DNA from: Motacilla alba alba
Lineage: Eukaryota > Chordata > Aves > Passeriformes > Motacillidae
Direction of reading: 5' to 3'
DNA length: 64,000 nucleotides
Assembly (NCBI RefSeq): GCF_015832195.1
Contig: NC_052027.1
Location: forward strand, 17,892,688 to 17,956,687
Both the position numbers and the translations under genes were made by a program. Shown in pieces: positions 1 to 12,240 of the stretch. The stretch's first letter is position 1, and each line of letters begins with the position of its first letter. The notes beneath the pieces are model-generated. The model did not search any database and had not been told where the DNA came from. It saw only the letters and a program-made list of their open reading frames with translations.

Positions 1-3000
1 GGAAAAGTGAATTTTTCCTTACATGACCCCACCTGAGCCTGCTTTGCTGACTCCTCCACTTTCTCTGGCTTTTCCATGTTAAATTTCTCTTTTTAAGGGA
101 GAGACTGAACTGCATATATCCAGCAGAGTCTGGATAGGGGATTTTTTCCCCCCCTTAGCTGATTTTATTGCTTTCCTGGGTGCTGGGAAGTCTCTCCTTG
201 ACTTTGGTGTTCTTTCCTCTCTTTTCCAATTTACCCTGCCAGTAAATCAGCCTGAGCTCCTTTTAGACAAAACACAGGTTCCTTTTTTCACCTGGTCCTT
301 ATTAGAATGTGCACTGAGCCCGCAGATGCTGCTCAGCAGCTTTGAGCTCTGTGTTTTGCCTGCTCTGGGTTGTGGCTGTTGGAATTCCCTTGAATCCAGG
401 AGCTGTGTTCTCTCTCAGCAGCACAGTGGATGAATTCCCTGTTAGTTGAGCCAATCATTTCCCATTGCAATCCATTTTCCCCCTGGAGAATTCATCTAAG
501 CCAGGGATATTAATACCCATCCTGAATGGGTATTTGCTACTGCCCAGCTTTTGCAGGGTTCTCTGATCCACTGCCCTTCCTGCATGGCTTTCCTTGAGCT
601 GGAAATTCCTTCAAATGCAGCTGGAGAGGGGTTTGTGACTGCTCTAGGATGGGACCACCTTGGCCAGCTTCAGGCTTGGCCCTGACTTCAGGCTCCTGCT
701 TTGTCCCTTACTTGTCCCTGTCATATTCCACAGCACAGGCATAGATTAAAATACAATGTGGAAACACAAGAGAAAAAAAAATTAGTGGAATCTTAATGGA
801 ATAAAATTAGGATTAAAAAAAAAAAACAAACAAACCTTGAATTATTTGGCTTCTCCATCCTTTGCACCATTTGGATGGATTGAGCAGCTTGTTCCTGAAT
901 CTCGTTTGAGATTTCCCCATAATCTCTCCCTGCAGATGTTGGTGCTTCAGTGCTCAGTGAAGTGATGCTTTGCTTTTTATGTTCTCAAGCAACACATGGT
1001 CTGCAGCCAGCTCCTGAAACTCACAAAGTATTTAAGAATGTGTTTAAATGCAAGGTCTTACAGAAAATGCAAATTTATTACTTGTCACTTGATTCTCACC
1101 ATAGATTTCTGGAGAGTGCTCTGAGGCTTTTTTTTATTGGTGCTATCACTACTTTGCCTTCATGCTTATGCTGATTGTCTTTCTTTGCCAGAGCCCCTTA
1201 GCACTTGTTATCAGTAGCTACAATTTCCTGCCACCTGTGGTGGAATATATTTCTTCATTATGAGCTTTTTGCTGCTTCCTCAAGTTTTGTCTTTGATTAG
1301 CTGCTATGGAACTTTTACACATCATCATCACTTGTCCTGCAAAACTTGATTATCTGATAAATATGAAAATTGCTGCTTCCAGCTTCTGTTGGCCCAGATC
1401 ATTTAGTGCCACTTCTGGTACCAGCACTGACCTGAACTGATGCTAAATCCAGTGTGAGAGAATGTGGTGGAAGGCTGGGTTTTGTAGGGTTTATTTGGGA
1501 TTTGTGGTGGTGTTTTTTCCCCCTTTCCCTAAAGTGAAAGAGCACTGGAAATGCCAAGGCTGGGATCAGTGACTTACCTGAGCTGGGGTGGAATTTAGCG
1601 GAGATCATAACTTTATAGTTTGAATTTGGTGAACATTTTCCTAATCTTATTTGCAGTACCTTTACACCTCTGTTTTAGAACCTGGTATAATTTCAAGTAT
1701 CTCTTTATAAATGACAATGTTTAGCAGATGTTTGCCACTAGCTGTAAAATCTTCTGGGAATGATGTGCTGTGAATCCTTCTGCCCAGACCCAAAAAGAAG
1801 AGAGCATAAATTACACGAGCTCCTGGCTTTATAAATGCAAACATAGATCTTTACGGACTCAGTTTAAAAAAAAAACCCACTTTTTATCACAGGAACAGCT
1901 GTCCAGCTTCTCCTCTGTAGCAGGTAGTTTCTTCTCTCCACCAGCATCATCTGGGATGAGGATAAAAACTGAGCTTATCAGAGTGTGACAAAAGGAGCAT
2001 GTGTGTATATGAAGGCAAATGTAAATTTCCAGCATCAAAAAGAGAACTTGGCGACTGCAGATGTGTGGCTTAAACACTGTAGGAGGAGAGGGAAGGAAGG
2101 GTTTTGTTTCTTTGTGCTGAGCTCTGCTGGAGCAGCTGGTGCGAGCTCTGCAGCAGAGCTGAAGCGGCGCCGTAGGTGAAGCTGCTGCTCTGTCTGGGAT
2201 GCAATGATCCAGCAGATTCTGCTGGGAAAGCACTGCCCTGGGGGAGTGCTGGGGGGAAAAGAGAAGAATCATTCCCTACAATCTTTATTGGCATTTTTAT
2301 CTTCACACTTTCTAACCTTAGCAAGATGCTGGATATAAATTCCAGCTTGGAGGGAGATGAGTCCATGTCAGTCTGTAGAAATTTGTGTTAGACAGGAGAA
2401 CCCTAAAACCCTGGCCATGAAGTGATCCCTAGCACTGCAGGAAAAGCTGTAAGGATGACCCAAGTGGGTGTCATCCCTCTCCCAGGTACTTCTGTCACCT
2501 TCTGGGCTGCTCTGGCTGATGGTCTCTGGGTTTGTTCGGTTGTTGCCTTTGAGGTTTTGTTTTGGGTTTGTTGTTGTTTGGTTGGTTTGGGGTTTTTTCC
2601 AAACCTCACTGCTGAGGAATCCTTCCTTTCCCCATCACCCCACAGGTCCCCAGAGTGCCTGGAGTGCCCAGTCCTGCTGGAGCAGGTGGTTCTCCCGTGT
2701 GAACCTCTCTGCCAGTGGTGCTGGAGAGACAGCACCAAAATGGGAATTTAATCAGTGCCCATCCCAAGTGAACTCTTCTTTTTGGCCTGTAGGCATTTCT
2801 CCCCTCAGTGTGATTCCTAGGGGAATGACATGGCCATGGAACATGGGACACTCAGGGAGCTGCTGAATCCTCATTTCCTCACAAGCCTTTTAAAATTTTT
2901 CCTAAATCACATCAAGCAGCATTCTTGAAAAGTAGCAATGTATAGTTTAAGGAGAACTAGCAGCAGGTTCTTTCTTTATGATGGGAGTTTAACAAGGAAA

Positions 3001-3295
3001 CTTCTTTTTCCATATCCAATTCCAGACTTTCTGGATCAGAAGTGGCATTTGAACTGGAGCTGGGAACCACTAGGAGTGGGTCCTTTGTAGAGATGACTCA
3101 GGGAATTGTGGAGAGAGGTTGGTTGGTGGATCTTCCAGGACAGTGGGGTTGCTTTGTGTAAACAGACCAGACCAGGTCATGATTTTTGGGAAATCTGGTG
3201 AATGGGCAGCCAATAAGGTCCTGTAAGAACAAAGGGTGAGTGCTCCAGCTCAACAGCCCATGGCAGGGTCCTCTGATGGAAAGAAAAGAGAAAAA
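1..3295. other. Unique AT-rich non-coding DNA
   Basis: No gene, RNA or transposon end could be recognised here. The sequence is AT-rich, with short A- and T-runs (for example the A-tract near 819-830) and a T/G-rich patch around 2545-2600. Open frames between 1.98 and 2.87 kb overlap one another on both strands and have no recognisable domains, so I treat them as chance. Around 2100-2180 a G/C-richer patch ends in CGTAG followed by GTGAAG, which could pass for a splice donor, but nothing else supports an exon. Probably intronic or intergenic. Confidence 0.6.
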
Positions 3296-3445
3296 GGAAA
3301 GGAAAGGAAAGGAAAGGAAAGGAAAGGAAAGGAAAGGAAAGGAAAGGAAAGGAAAGGAAAGGAAAGGAAAGGAAAGGAAAGGAAAGGAAAGGAAAGGAAA
3401 GGAAAGGAAAGGAAAGGAAAGGAAAGGAAAGGAAAGGAAAGGAAA
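3296..3445. repeat. (GGAAA)30 pentanucleotide microsatellite
   Basis: Thirty uninterrupted copies of GGAAA, 150 bp, flanked on the left by a purine-rich A/G run and on the right by GGGAAAAAACC. One strand is all purine and the other all pyrimidine. Because the unit is 5 bp and contains no stop in any frame, all six frames are open across it, giving spurious Lys/Gly/Glu/Arg-rich plus-strand frames and Ser/Phe/Leu/Pro-rich minus-strand frames. The perfect array implies recent expansion and high length variability. Confidence 0.98.
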
Positions 3446-6400
3446 GGGAAAAAACCAACCTGAGGCTATCAAGTTACAGCTCCAGCCCAAGTGTTGTAGT
3501 GTTTCACACTGAAGGATAGCAAATTGGGATTGCAAAGGCTAAAGGAGGAGACTGCAAGAGTTCAAAACTGAGGCTATTAAGGATCAGAGAATTTTCTATC
3601 TTGTCTTCATGGAGTTTAAATTAATTTTGGTAAGATATGGATGGGTAAAGAATAAAATTTAAAAAAAGAGAACCCAAAAAAAATTATTGTAATCTGTATC
3701 TGAAAGAAAAATGGCAGAAACAGAAACCCCTCCAAATCATCATCACACTTTGAATACTGAGGATACAGAAAGGGCTGTAAGGCAGTGGATTTTTTTACAG
3801 CTGTGTGTGTATGAATACACAGGGGGCTTGGTGTGCCTGCTCATACATGCACTGCTGGAGTTCAGCAGCAGCCCCAAGGTACAGCAAGATTTAAACCTGT
3901 GAAAAGCTTCAGTGGTTTCCCATCTGGAGGCTCATTTGAATCCTTGGATTTCGCTGCAAAAGCCTTGACCCCTGTGATGGTGTTATTTATTTTTCCATCA
4001 ATTTTGTACATGATGAGACTTTTGTTATTTCTGTGGTCAAATTTGAGTAAAACAGATAATTTTGATACTACAAATTTAAAGAGCATGTAATTTAGATTTT
4101 TTATTTTTCACTTTGCTTACAGAATGCCTTTTGTGCTCACAAAACACTCTCTCATTATATGACATTTTAAGTTTTTGTGGTGGCTCAGTCCTTGTCTGTT
4201 AGGAGCTGGAAACTGCTTTGAATGATTCATTTTGAGCAGCTATTTTGGGGGTACTCACATCATCTTGGATGCAGCTCCACATGAAATGGATGGGAAAATG
4301 GGAGTTGATATCCCTCCTCCACCTGGCAATTTAAATGAAAATCCCTAACACTTGAGCAGGAGACTGTCATTGGGATCTTTTTGGGAAGAACATGCTTTAA
4401 AAATACAACAGGGAAAAAACAAGGCAGGATCCCAGGAATGAGGAATGGTGGGAAATGGAGGAAATCCTGTGGGCAGTATCCAAAGTCACACTTGGCTTGA
4501 AGTCACAGATGTTTGCAGAGAAAATCAGCCAAACCAGCTCCGATGAAATTAAAGCTGCAGCCAGGCAGGAGAGAGGCTCTGCTTGTGTTCTCACACCTTG
4601 AGGCAGAAGGATCTGCTCCCAAAAGAGGTTTGGGGCTGTTTGCCACTGGTTGGGAAGGATGGAGGAGGAAGGGAGAACACAGGTCTGCCATCAGAGCTCT
4701 GAAAGATAACCAGAGAAGGTCACTTCCCAAAGAGAGGAGTCAGATGTTTTCTAAAGTGGGATTTTAGAAAAAGAGATCAAGCTTTGCTCTGAGTAACAGT
4801 CATGTCATTTTCATGGCAGTGGCTTCTGGCTTGAAGTTGCTGCCAGTCTGTTCTGTAGTCTGTGAAATTCAGTATTATGAGCAAAGGAAATACTGTGACA
4901 GTATTTATATGACTATTTCTGAAGTACAGAAACAAAATGCACTTTTGCTCATACGCAATCAAAACGCAGTAGTGTTTTGAAAAAGGTTTATTGCAACTTT
5001 GAATGAGCAGTGAATTTAATAAAACTTTGTTACACTGGGCTTGGTTCCTTGCAGATTAATGAGAAATAATCCGTATTTCTCAATGCAGGAAGAAATCATG
5101 TATAAAAAATACAATCTTCATCATATTTTTCATGCCAGCTGTGAATAATATAGTTTAAGGGTTTTGCTTCATCTCTGTGCAGTGTTTTTTGGTGGGGTTT
5201 TTCGGGTTTTGTTTTTGATTTATTTTTAAATAGGCTGGAAGTGGGTTTTTTTCCCTTTGTTTATAGGCTGGAGCTGTAATTTAACCCAGGCAAGAGTCCT
5301 GCAATGTTACACGTGCCCAGTTTGACCAGGCAGTGGTGAATATTCACTTGTGTTGTGAGCAGATGGGATTCCAAGTCTGCGCAGAAATCCTGTCAGAAGT
5401 ATTTCCTTTTGTACTTCTTATGTTCCAGTTCTTTTCACAGCTCTCCTTCCACTTGGGACATGTTTGGTGTGGGAAATCTGTGTTCTGACAAAATATTGAG
5501 AGGTGAACAAAGAGGGAGTGGAGAAGTTTGTCTTCTCCACACTGTGAGAATGCCTGACACGTTCTCGGTGTGCTCCTGTGCTCTGGGTGGGGATTTCTAC
5601 CTGGACAAAAGGAAGGTTGAACTCAGAATTTGGGTGAGCAGGGATTAAGGTTTGCTGGGTGGAAAGCAGGGACTGGTCATTGAGGAGCAACTTTGTGCTC
5701 AGCTATACCACCAAGAAATGAGTTATTCCCACGTAAATCCTGCATTGCTGTAAAAGAAAGGTTTTATCCTAATAAAGCTTTAATAAAGCCAAGGAATTCT
5801 TGCCAGTAATTTTACAATGCCAGTCCCATGGAGCTCTAAGGCAATGCAATCCACAGTATTTATAGAACTTCATTAAACATCACACCTGTTAATTCCCCTT
5901 CAATTGAGGACAGGGAACCAAAGCAACACAGAATGAAAAAAAAAACCAACTTTGCCACGAGACCTTAATGATTCTTTCCATGTCTTAAATACATTCCCTG
6001 AGATTATTCTGCTAATTTTCTACCTCTGATTGTTTGGTAAATGAATTTATAAGGTGGTGCTGTACATTAGACTGGAAATTGTTTGGTGCTGGAGTTCTCT
6101 GGTTGTGTGAATTGTGATAGACAAGACATTATTCACCACAATATCATTTATATATCTTGAGTAACTCTGCCATCCAGGATTTAACAGCTCCTTCTAACAG
6201 ATCACTAAAATTTCATCTTTGTGATCTTTACCTTTTTCTAAAGTAGTCCTGTCACTCATATTCTGAAATAGAAGGACATTTTCCTAGAAGCAACTCTTTA
6301 TGGAACTCTTTTTGGGGAGAGCTCCTATTGCAAAATGCTCGATATCTTTACTGCAGCTGATTTGAAAGTGCAAAAGGTCAAAAATGTCCTAATGTGGTTT

Positions 6401-7360
6401 GGCAATCCACCTGTCAGCACAGCACATTTCAGAAGGGCTCTTGGGGCTTTGTAGAAATTGCATTTTTCATTTTAATTTTAATTTTATACCTGGAAAGGAT
6501 TAGGGGAAGGATTCAGCTGATGGCCGAGTGGTGAAACAGAAAATATTTTTAGAATGGAAGATGCATATTGGAAAAGATTTGGACTCAGAGGGATGTGGTA
6601 TGAGGAAATATTTATAAACTTTAATTATGAGTAATTATTAGTGAGTGATGTAGGAAAAACATTTTTAGTGAATTTTTTCCATCTACAATGCCAGATCCTC
6701 ATGTTTATTTGCTCCTGGTTACTGCAATATTATTCCTGACCTTGTTCCCTACTGAAGAGAGATCTCACAGCAGAGTATCCTCCAACCCAAAATATAGTTT
6801 CCTAGAGAGCAATATTGAGTCATTGATTTAGTTACTCACTCTGCCTTTCCATCACCCATCATTTTGCCAGAGCTGCTCCCTGGTGATGGTGACCTTGCAA
6901 GATGACAGATTAATTTCAGTGTCTGGGAATTTGTGCAGGCTGCTCTTTCACAATATGTGTATATAAAATACAATATTTTTTAATTCACTAAAGTAGTTTA
7001 ACTCTGTCCAACCCAAACTCAAACACAGAAGAAGCTTCAAAAACTCATTCTTTTGTTTTTTTTTGTGCTCTCTGCTCTTAAGTCCCACCTGTCACAAAAA
7101 TCCTTTGCCTGCAGTCTGTTCAGTGGCACAATGAAGCAGCATTCACAGAATTCTTACAGTGCCTGGATGCAAGATCCACACAAAATGTGTCACAAATCTC
7201 ACAGTGAACGAATCTGTGGGGTCCAAATGTCAAATTGTTGATGTCACCTGTGGGGAGGAGCTGTGCAGAGCAACGAGCCTCATTTCAGGGCAGTGGGACT
7301 GGGCTCTCCAGGTACCTCTGGGAGAGGTACTTCTACCTTGCTCTCTATATATTATTATAT
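3446..7360. other. Unique AT-rich non-coding DNA
   Basis: Nothing gene-like was recognised. The sequence contains scattered poly-A/poly-T runs and short AT-rich stretches. The few open frames (longest under 100 codons) have no domain, no plausible signal peptide and no codon bias. The right end may include flanking parts of the LTR-like repeat whose core begins at 7361. Confidence 0.55.
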
Positions 7361-7555
7361 TCTAAAACCTTAAATTCTAAGTTTTCCACCCTGTGACATC
7401 ACACACTTCTAATGACCTCCACACCCACAATCCCAGTGCTATCAATCAATTTTGGAAGCCTTCTTCACAGCCTCAGGTCAAATGCAGTGCTCTCTTGGGG
7501 GTAGGAGTCTGTCAGCACAGAAAGTCTGCAATTCTCAGCATCCACAACTCCAACA
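7361..7555 (-). repeat. Unclassified LTR-like interspersed repeat, copy 1
   Basis: The reverse complement of this stretch aligns by eye almost base for base, with small gaps, to 47373-47570. Shared blocks read TGTTGGAGTT, GATGCTGAGAATT, AGACTTTCTGTGCTGACAGA, CCCCCAAGAGA and GAAGTGTGT. In repeat orientation similarity starts abruptly at TGTTGGAG, a TG start as expected of an LTR, and the flanks differ completely. The right-hand end (lower coordinates here) fades out without a clear CA and no target duplication was found, so the copy is probably truncated. I infer an old endogenous-retrovirus LTR of a songbird family; the class is not determined. Confidence 0.65.
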
Positions 7556-10500
7556 AGTACCTTCAGCAGCTGCTGTTAGAAAAGCAGGCACAACACCTTC
7601 AGTCCTCCCGGCTCCTCCCCAAAACCTCTGTGACAGCTTAACTGCTTTGATTTTAATCAAAATGGCTTCTGGGAAACTGCTTCACTGCCACTGATTAATG
7701 TGGCGATTTTAAAATGGGGTTTTTAGGATGGAATTTAGGGAAATTTGTAAACATTTTCTCAGCCCTGATGAAAACCACTCTGGAGTTTGCAGCCAACCTG
7801 TTTTCGTTTGGGTTTGTTTGTTTGTTTTTAACTGATCCATATGGTTGTTATGAATACACGGTCCATAAGATGCAGAGAAGAACACATTAATAACTGGGAG
7901 CACATGAAGGATTAACTTTGCAGTTGTGATTATGCCCATGCATATTCTATGTGCTAGTGTGGGAAATATTAGAGCAAAGCTGTGAGAAGTAACTGCAAAA
8001 AGAAGCTGTAACTTCTGAGGGGTACAGAGAATTCTTTTTGTGCACACTGTGGAGTTTCCTGGGCAGAAGGGATTTATATATGATTTTGCACAGTGAATAT
8101 GCACACTACATATGGGTGATCTCCTCTAGGACACTTCAGTTGAGTTTAACAGCTTGAAATCAGAGACACTTTGTGGTCAGTGAGGAATCATCTTCCTTGG
8201 CACAATTGCCTTCTTGTGGAAGGGGCTATTGACCTTTGTGAGGTTTGGTGGGGCTGGGACACATGGTTGTTGCAGCACAGCTTCAGCTGATGCAAAATTG
8301 GGGTTTGGCCCTTTTGGTTCACCTCCATGGCCCAGTCCTGCCCTGCTCTGGCTCCTGCACTCACCTTGGAGCTGATCCAAGTCCTGCTGGAGCTTCAAGG
8401 AGCCCATGGTGGGAACAGCCTATCCAACACCTAAAACTCTGGAGCTGAAGGAAAAGCACCTAGAGAAGAGTTTCATTCTGTAAAAACCAGGATGGAGCTG
8501 CTTCTGTTAAAACTCCTCAATGCAGCAGTTGTGCTCCCTCCTCCCCAGGCACAGCAGACATTCCATAAGATCACAGTCATTTTAGCATTGGGATTAATTA
8601 CCCAGTGAATGTTCTGTGGTTAATGCACTTTCAGCTACATTTGCATTAAAAGGAAAAGCTTTAGCTCTTCATAATTTCTCTCATCCTGTTTTAATTTTTT
8701 TTTTCTTTAAGAGGAGCCATTATCGCAGAAAGCAAAATCAAAACTTGCGTGTCTTTGTGAACTTAATTTTGCATTTGAGCTGTTGCACCAGTTTGCTTCC
8801 AGTTGGGACTTTCTTGTTCCTGGAGCTGATGGAATACCAGCACACTTTGCTTGGGCAATGACCCAATGGAGGGAGTAGTAGTTAAAATTAAGATACATGA
8901 AGGAAAATTTGTTGACAAAAGCAGAAAAAGAATGTCATTCCCTTCTCCTTGAGCATCACTTTCCTGCATTTAACCCTGCAGAGAGCTAGCTTGGGAAGGA
9001 AAAAAAAAAGCAGAAACAAAGCAAAAGCTGAGCTTCAGGAAGACAGAAATGAAATTTCTGCAAACCCAGCTCTCTGAAATGAGTGTGTCTGAGGTGAAAA
9101 CAAGCTCCAGTGGTCCCACAGGGGAGCAGGGAAAGGCTGCTCTGAGGAGGAGGAGGATGTGCCACAGCTCCTGGGTCTGCTTGGGATGCTCCATTCTGCC
9201 TCCAAGAGATGCTCACCTTCCAAAGTGAAATGTTGCATGGCTTGCATTGTCAAAGAGCATTGAAAAGAACCTGTAGAATCTGTATCCAAGCAGAAAGGCT
9301 AAATGAAACAACAATTAACAGTTGTTCTATTGTGAGATTGTTCTGGATAAGGGAGCAGCGTGGCTCTCAGAGAAATATTAATTTGGATCACGAGGTTTAT
9401 TTATCACCTCTGGGTGAGAAATCTGTGTGGTCAGAGACTCTGGAGAAGGAGCAAACTCTCAGCTCCACAGGGCAGAGCTGTGCAGAGGTTAACTTTGCGA
9501 TTCTGGCCGGGCCTCATCCAATGTGATAATTACCTTCAGCACCTTTGTGTCCAGGCCTCATTCATCTCACAAAGATAAAGCAATAATTTACCACTCAACC
9601 TCATTCTCCATGTTCCAAATAACACAATTGTACAATAAAACTTAGCTGCTGGGAGTAGGGAATGGAGGCCAGTGTCTGGGGCAAAAGCAGTATTTGGACA
9701 GGAAAATATGCAGGAGTAGGTGGAAATTTTGCCTCAAAACAAGTCTTGCATGGGGATTTTTAGTGGTAAACTGAGATTTGCTGCGGCGAGACGTGTCCAA
9801 TTCTCCAGCAAACATTTGTGGATTTCCAAAGAGGCCATGGTTCAGGCAGTATCTCCGGGCCTTTGGTGGCATTTTATGGTAGGCTCTATAAAGTTACATG
9901 TGCCTGGTTAATTTTTAGTTTTGTGCTGTGCCTCAGACACACTTTGTGCAAATATGCTTTGATAGAGGCTAATATCCCCAAACTCCAACCTGAAACAGTC
10001 TTTAATGTATTTGAAATAGGAGTGGCACAGGTTAGTCCAGATAAAGAGGGGAATATTTAAGAATTTGGGAGGTGAGGGAGTCTGTAATTGCTACCTGGCA
10101 CCTGAAGAGGAGATCTAAGTGTAGTCGATAGCTGTGTTGATGATTTCTCCACTAACTCCTGTGTGAGTGAGTTCTCTTTACAGCTGAATAATTGTTTATA
10201 TGTAAATAAAGCTATTGCATCTTTCTTTCCCTCTGTAAGGACAGTCGTAGCTTAATTACCAGAGAGAGATGTGCAGGGAGCTGGGGAATGTTCATCTTGT
10301 GATTCATTTTAAATTTGCTTCCTATTTATTTGCTACTTGCTACACTTAATTGAGTTGGGGTTTTTTTTTTTCCCTCTCTTTTTAAATTTTTTCTTTCTTT
10401 TTTTTTTTTAATTTTCTTTCTTTCTGCATGGAAAAATGTGCATTCTCTCCTTCTGGTTTTAATCTAATAGGTGATATTTTCATTCTTTCTGGATAATTAA

Positions 10501-10807
10501 TTAAGGTGAACTGTAGCTTCTTTTCCAGGCACCCGAGAGGGTTGAGGTACCACTGTCACTTCTTGTTGTGTGTGTTTGAACAACTGCAGAATCGCTTTAG
10601 AGTTAATCCTATTGGGCTTTTGAAAAATTTTTTTTTTTACGGTATGGGAGAAGAGAAATCATGAATTAATCTCTTCAGCGGACCTTGGCTTCTCTCACAG
10701 CAAAGTTTCCCTCCTGTAAACGCTCGGTATTATGTCAGCTCCCTAGAAGTGCTCATTATCACCTACACACTGGGTGTCAAGTGCTGCTTTCTAAAGAGAT
10801 TAGTACC
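7556..10807. other. Unique non-coding DNA with T-rich patches
   Basis: No gene was recognised. Pyrimidine-rich runs lie around 10357-10425 and at 10628-10640. Several overlapping frames between 8.97 and 9.58 kb are shadow frames in a slightly GC-richer patch with no recognisable product. The stretch 9770-9870 has a few CpGs but no exon signature I could support. Confidence 0.55.
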
Positions 10808-10835
10808 TTCTCCTCCTCCTCCTCCTCCTCCCTCC
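10808..10835. repeat. (TCC)n trinucleotide microsatellite
   Basis: Seven or so tandem TCC/CTC triplets forming a pyrimidine tract that ends in CCTCCCGC. It lies about 160 bp upstream of the CRE palindrome. Confidence 0.9.
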
Positions 10836-10992
10836 CGCTTGCTCAGCTAAGGAGAAGAAAATCCAAATTACGGCAGCCATCCAGGATGGGAGCTGGCAAA
10901 TAATGCCCTGATTTGGTTGCTGCTTCAAGGAGAGAAATGAGATACAGGATGTGATTCCTCCTCAGCAGCGCCTTTGTGCTGACCTAATTTCA

Positions 10993-11004
10993 CCTGACGT
11001 CAGG
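10993..11004. promoter_or_regulatory. Perfect CRE palindrome (TGACGTCA)
   Basis: CCTGACGTCAGG is a perfect 12-bp palindrome containing the full cAMP-response element TGACGTCA at 10995-11002, the optimal binding site of CREB/ATF family bZIP dimers. Full CREs are rare in CpG-poor vertebrate DNA because the central CpG decays when methylated. The site lies 14 bp upstream of the 17-bp minisatellite. No start site or exon is visible next to it, so a role as a distal element is an inference from sequence alone. Confidence 0.4.
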
Positions 11005-11017
11005 AGCTCTGGCACGA

Positions 11018-11402
11018 TTTGGGTAGGGCTGAGCTTTGGGTAGGGATGAGCTTGGGTTAGGGCTCAGCTTTGGTTAGGGATGAGATTTGGTTAGAGATGA
11101 GCTTTGGGTAGGGATGAGCTTTGGGTAGGGATGAGATTGGGTTAGGGCTGAGCTTGGGTTAGGGATAAGCTTTGGGTAGGGCTGAGCTTTGGGTAGGGCT
11201 GAGCTTGGGTTAGGGGTGAGCTTGGGTTAGGGATGAGCTTTGGTTAGGGATGAGCTTTGGGTAGGGATGAGATTGGGCTGAGCTTGGGTTAGGGCTCAGC
11301 TTTGGTTAGGGATAAGATTTGGTTAGGGATGAGCTTTAGGTAGGGATGAGATTTCGTTTGGGCTGAGCTTTGGGTAGGGCTGAGATTTGGGTAGGGCTCA
11401 GC
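11018..11402. repeat. 17-bp minisatellite with telomere-like G blocks
   Basis: About 22 tandem copies of a degenerate 17-bp unit close to TTTGGGTAGGGATGAGC. Variants include TTGGGTTAGGGCTGAGC and TTTGGTTAGGGATGAGA. Nearly every unit carries GGGTAGGG, GGTTAGGG or GGGTTAGGG, so the plus strand is studded with G-triplets 1-2 bases apart and could form G-quadruplexes using two neighbouring units. The T/A and G/C variant positions alternate in blocks, as expected of unequal exchange. It is not a true telomeric array, because the unit is 17 bp and not 6 bp. Confidence 0.92.
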
Positions 11403-12240
11403 AGAGAGGGGCTTTGAGGCTTCCAAACCCTCTCTGCACCCTGGGGTGCTTCTTTAGGGAATCAGGGGCTGTAAGCAAGGCAGGCAAGCAAACCCAGGTA
11501 TTTTCTCCTTCTGGGATAGGGAAGGGAAGCAAAACTGCAATGACAGTAATGATAAAATCAAATCCTAATCAAAGGGGATCGTGAACCATTAAATATTTTT
11601 TTCCCCTGTTTTTCTTTGTGGCTTCTGTAATACACTTACACCTGTGAGAAGGTTTGGCTAATTGGGCCCTTAGCAGTTTTTTACCAGGCACCTGGAAAGA
11701 ACCACTCACACCTCTCTATAAGGACAGGAATTTGGTGTCCTTTACCAGGACACCAAAACAAAACCATTCAAGTGCAGGTTAAGCAGAAGAGAAAAAAAAA
11801 TAAAAGGAAAAATTCCATTTTCTTATTCCCTGGGACACTACCTGTGCTTGCAATGAGGATACCCAGAATGAGAAAGGAAATGGAAAAAAGTGAATAAAAA
11901 CATTCCAAGCAGAACACACCTGTAACAGCAATGCCTGCTTTTGTAGAACAGGAAGAATAGCAGCGTTCTTTGCTTTCAACTCTGTTTACAAAGGTGAAAG
12001 AGAGACAATAGAATGAGCTTTTGGGAAATAGGACATGCTGCCACATTGGGAAAGTGCAGGGAGCAGGAGGAGAAGGAGGAGCATTTTCTTTCCAATCTTT
12101 TTTTTTTTCTTTTTTTTTTTTTCTTTTTTTTTTTTTTAATTTCCAGCCATGCTAGCTAAGCATTCAGCCTGGATCTTCCTGCTGGAGTCTGCACTGACAC
12201 AGCTCTGAAAGCTTTCACGTTGTTTCTGCTTCCTGTTTAG
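11403..12240. other. Non-coding DNA with a T-rich tract
   Basis: Nothing gene-like. An interrupted poly-T stretch lies at about 12098-12138 (T runs broken by single C), just upstream of the CR1 fragment. The minus-strand frame at 11768-12046 is hydrophobic only because it crosses A/T-rich DNA. Confidence 0.6.

Noticed and set aside
3098..3535. 145-codon minus-strand frame rich in SFPFL and plus-strand KGKER-rich frames
   Set aside because: They are translations of the GGAAA microsatellite.
11018..11402. Interstitial telomere or chromosome-fusion scar
   Set aside because: The repeat unit is 17 bp with a non-telomeric half (GATGAGC), so it is a minisatellite containing telomere-like cores and not a (TTAGGG)n array.
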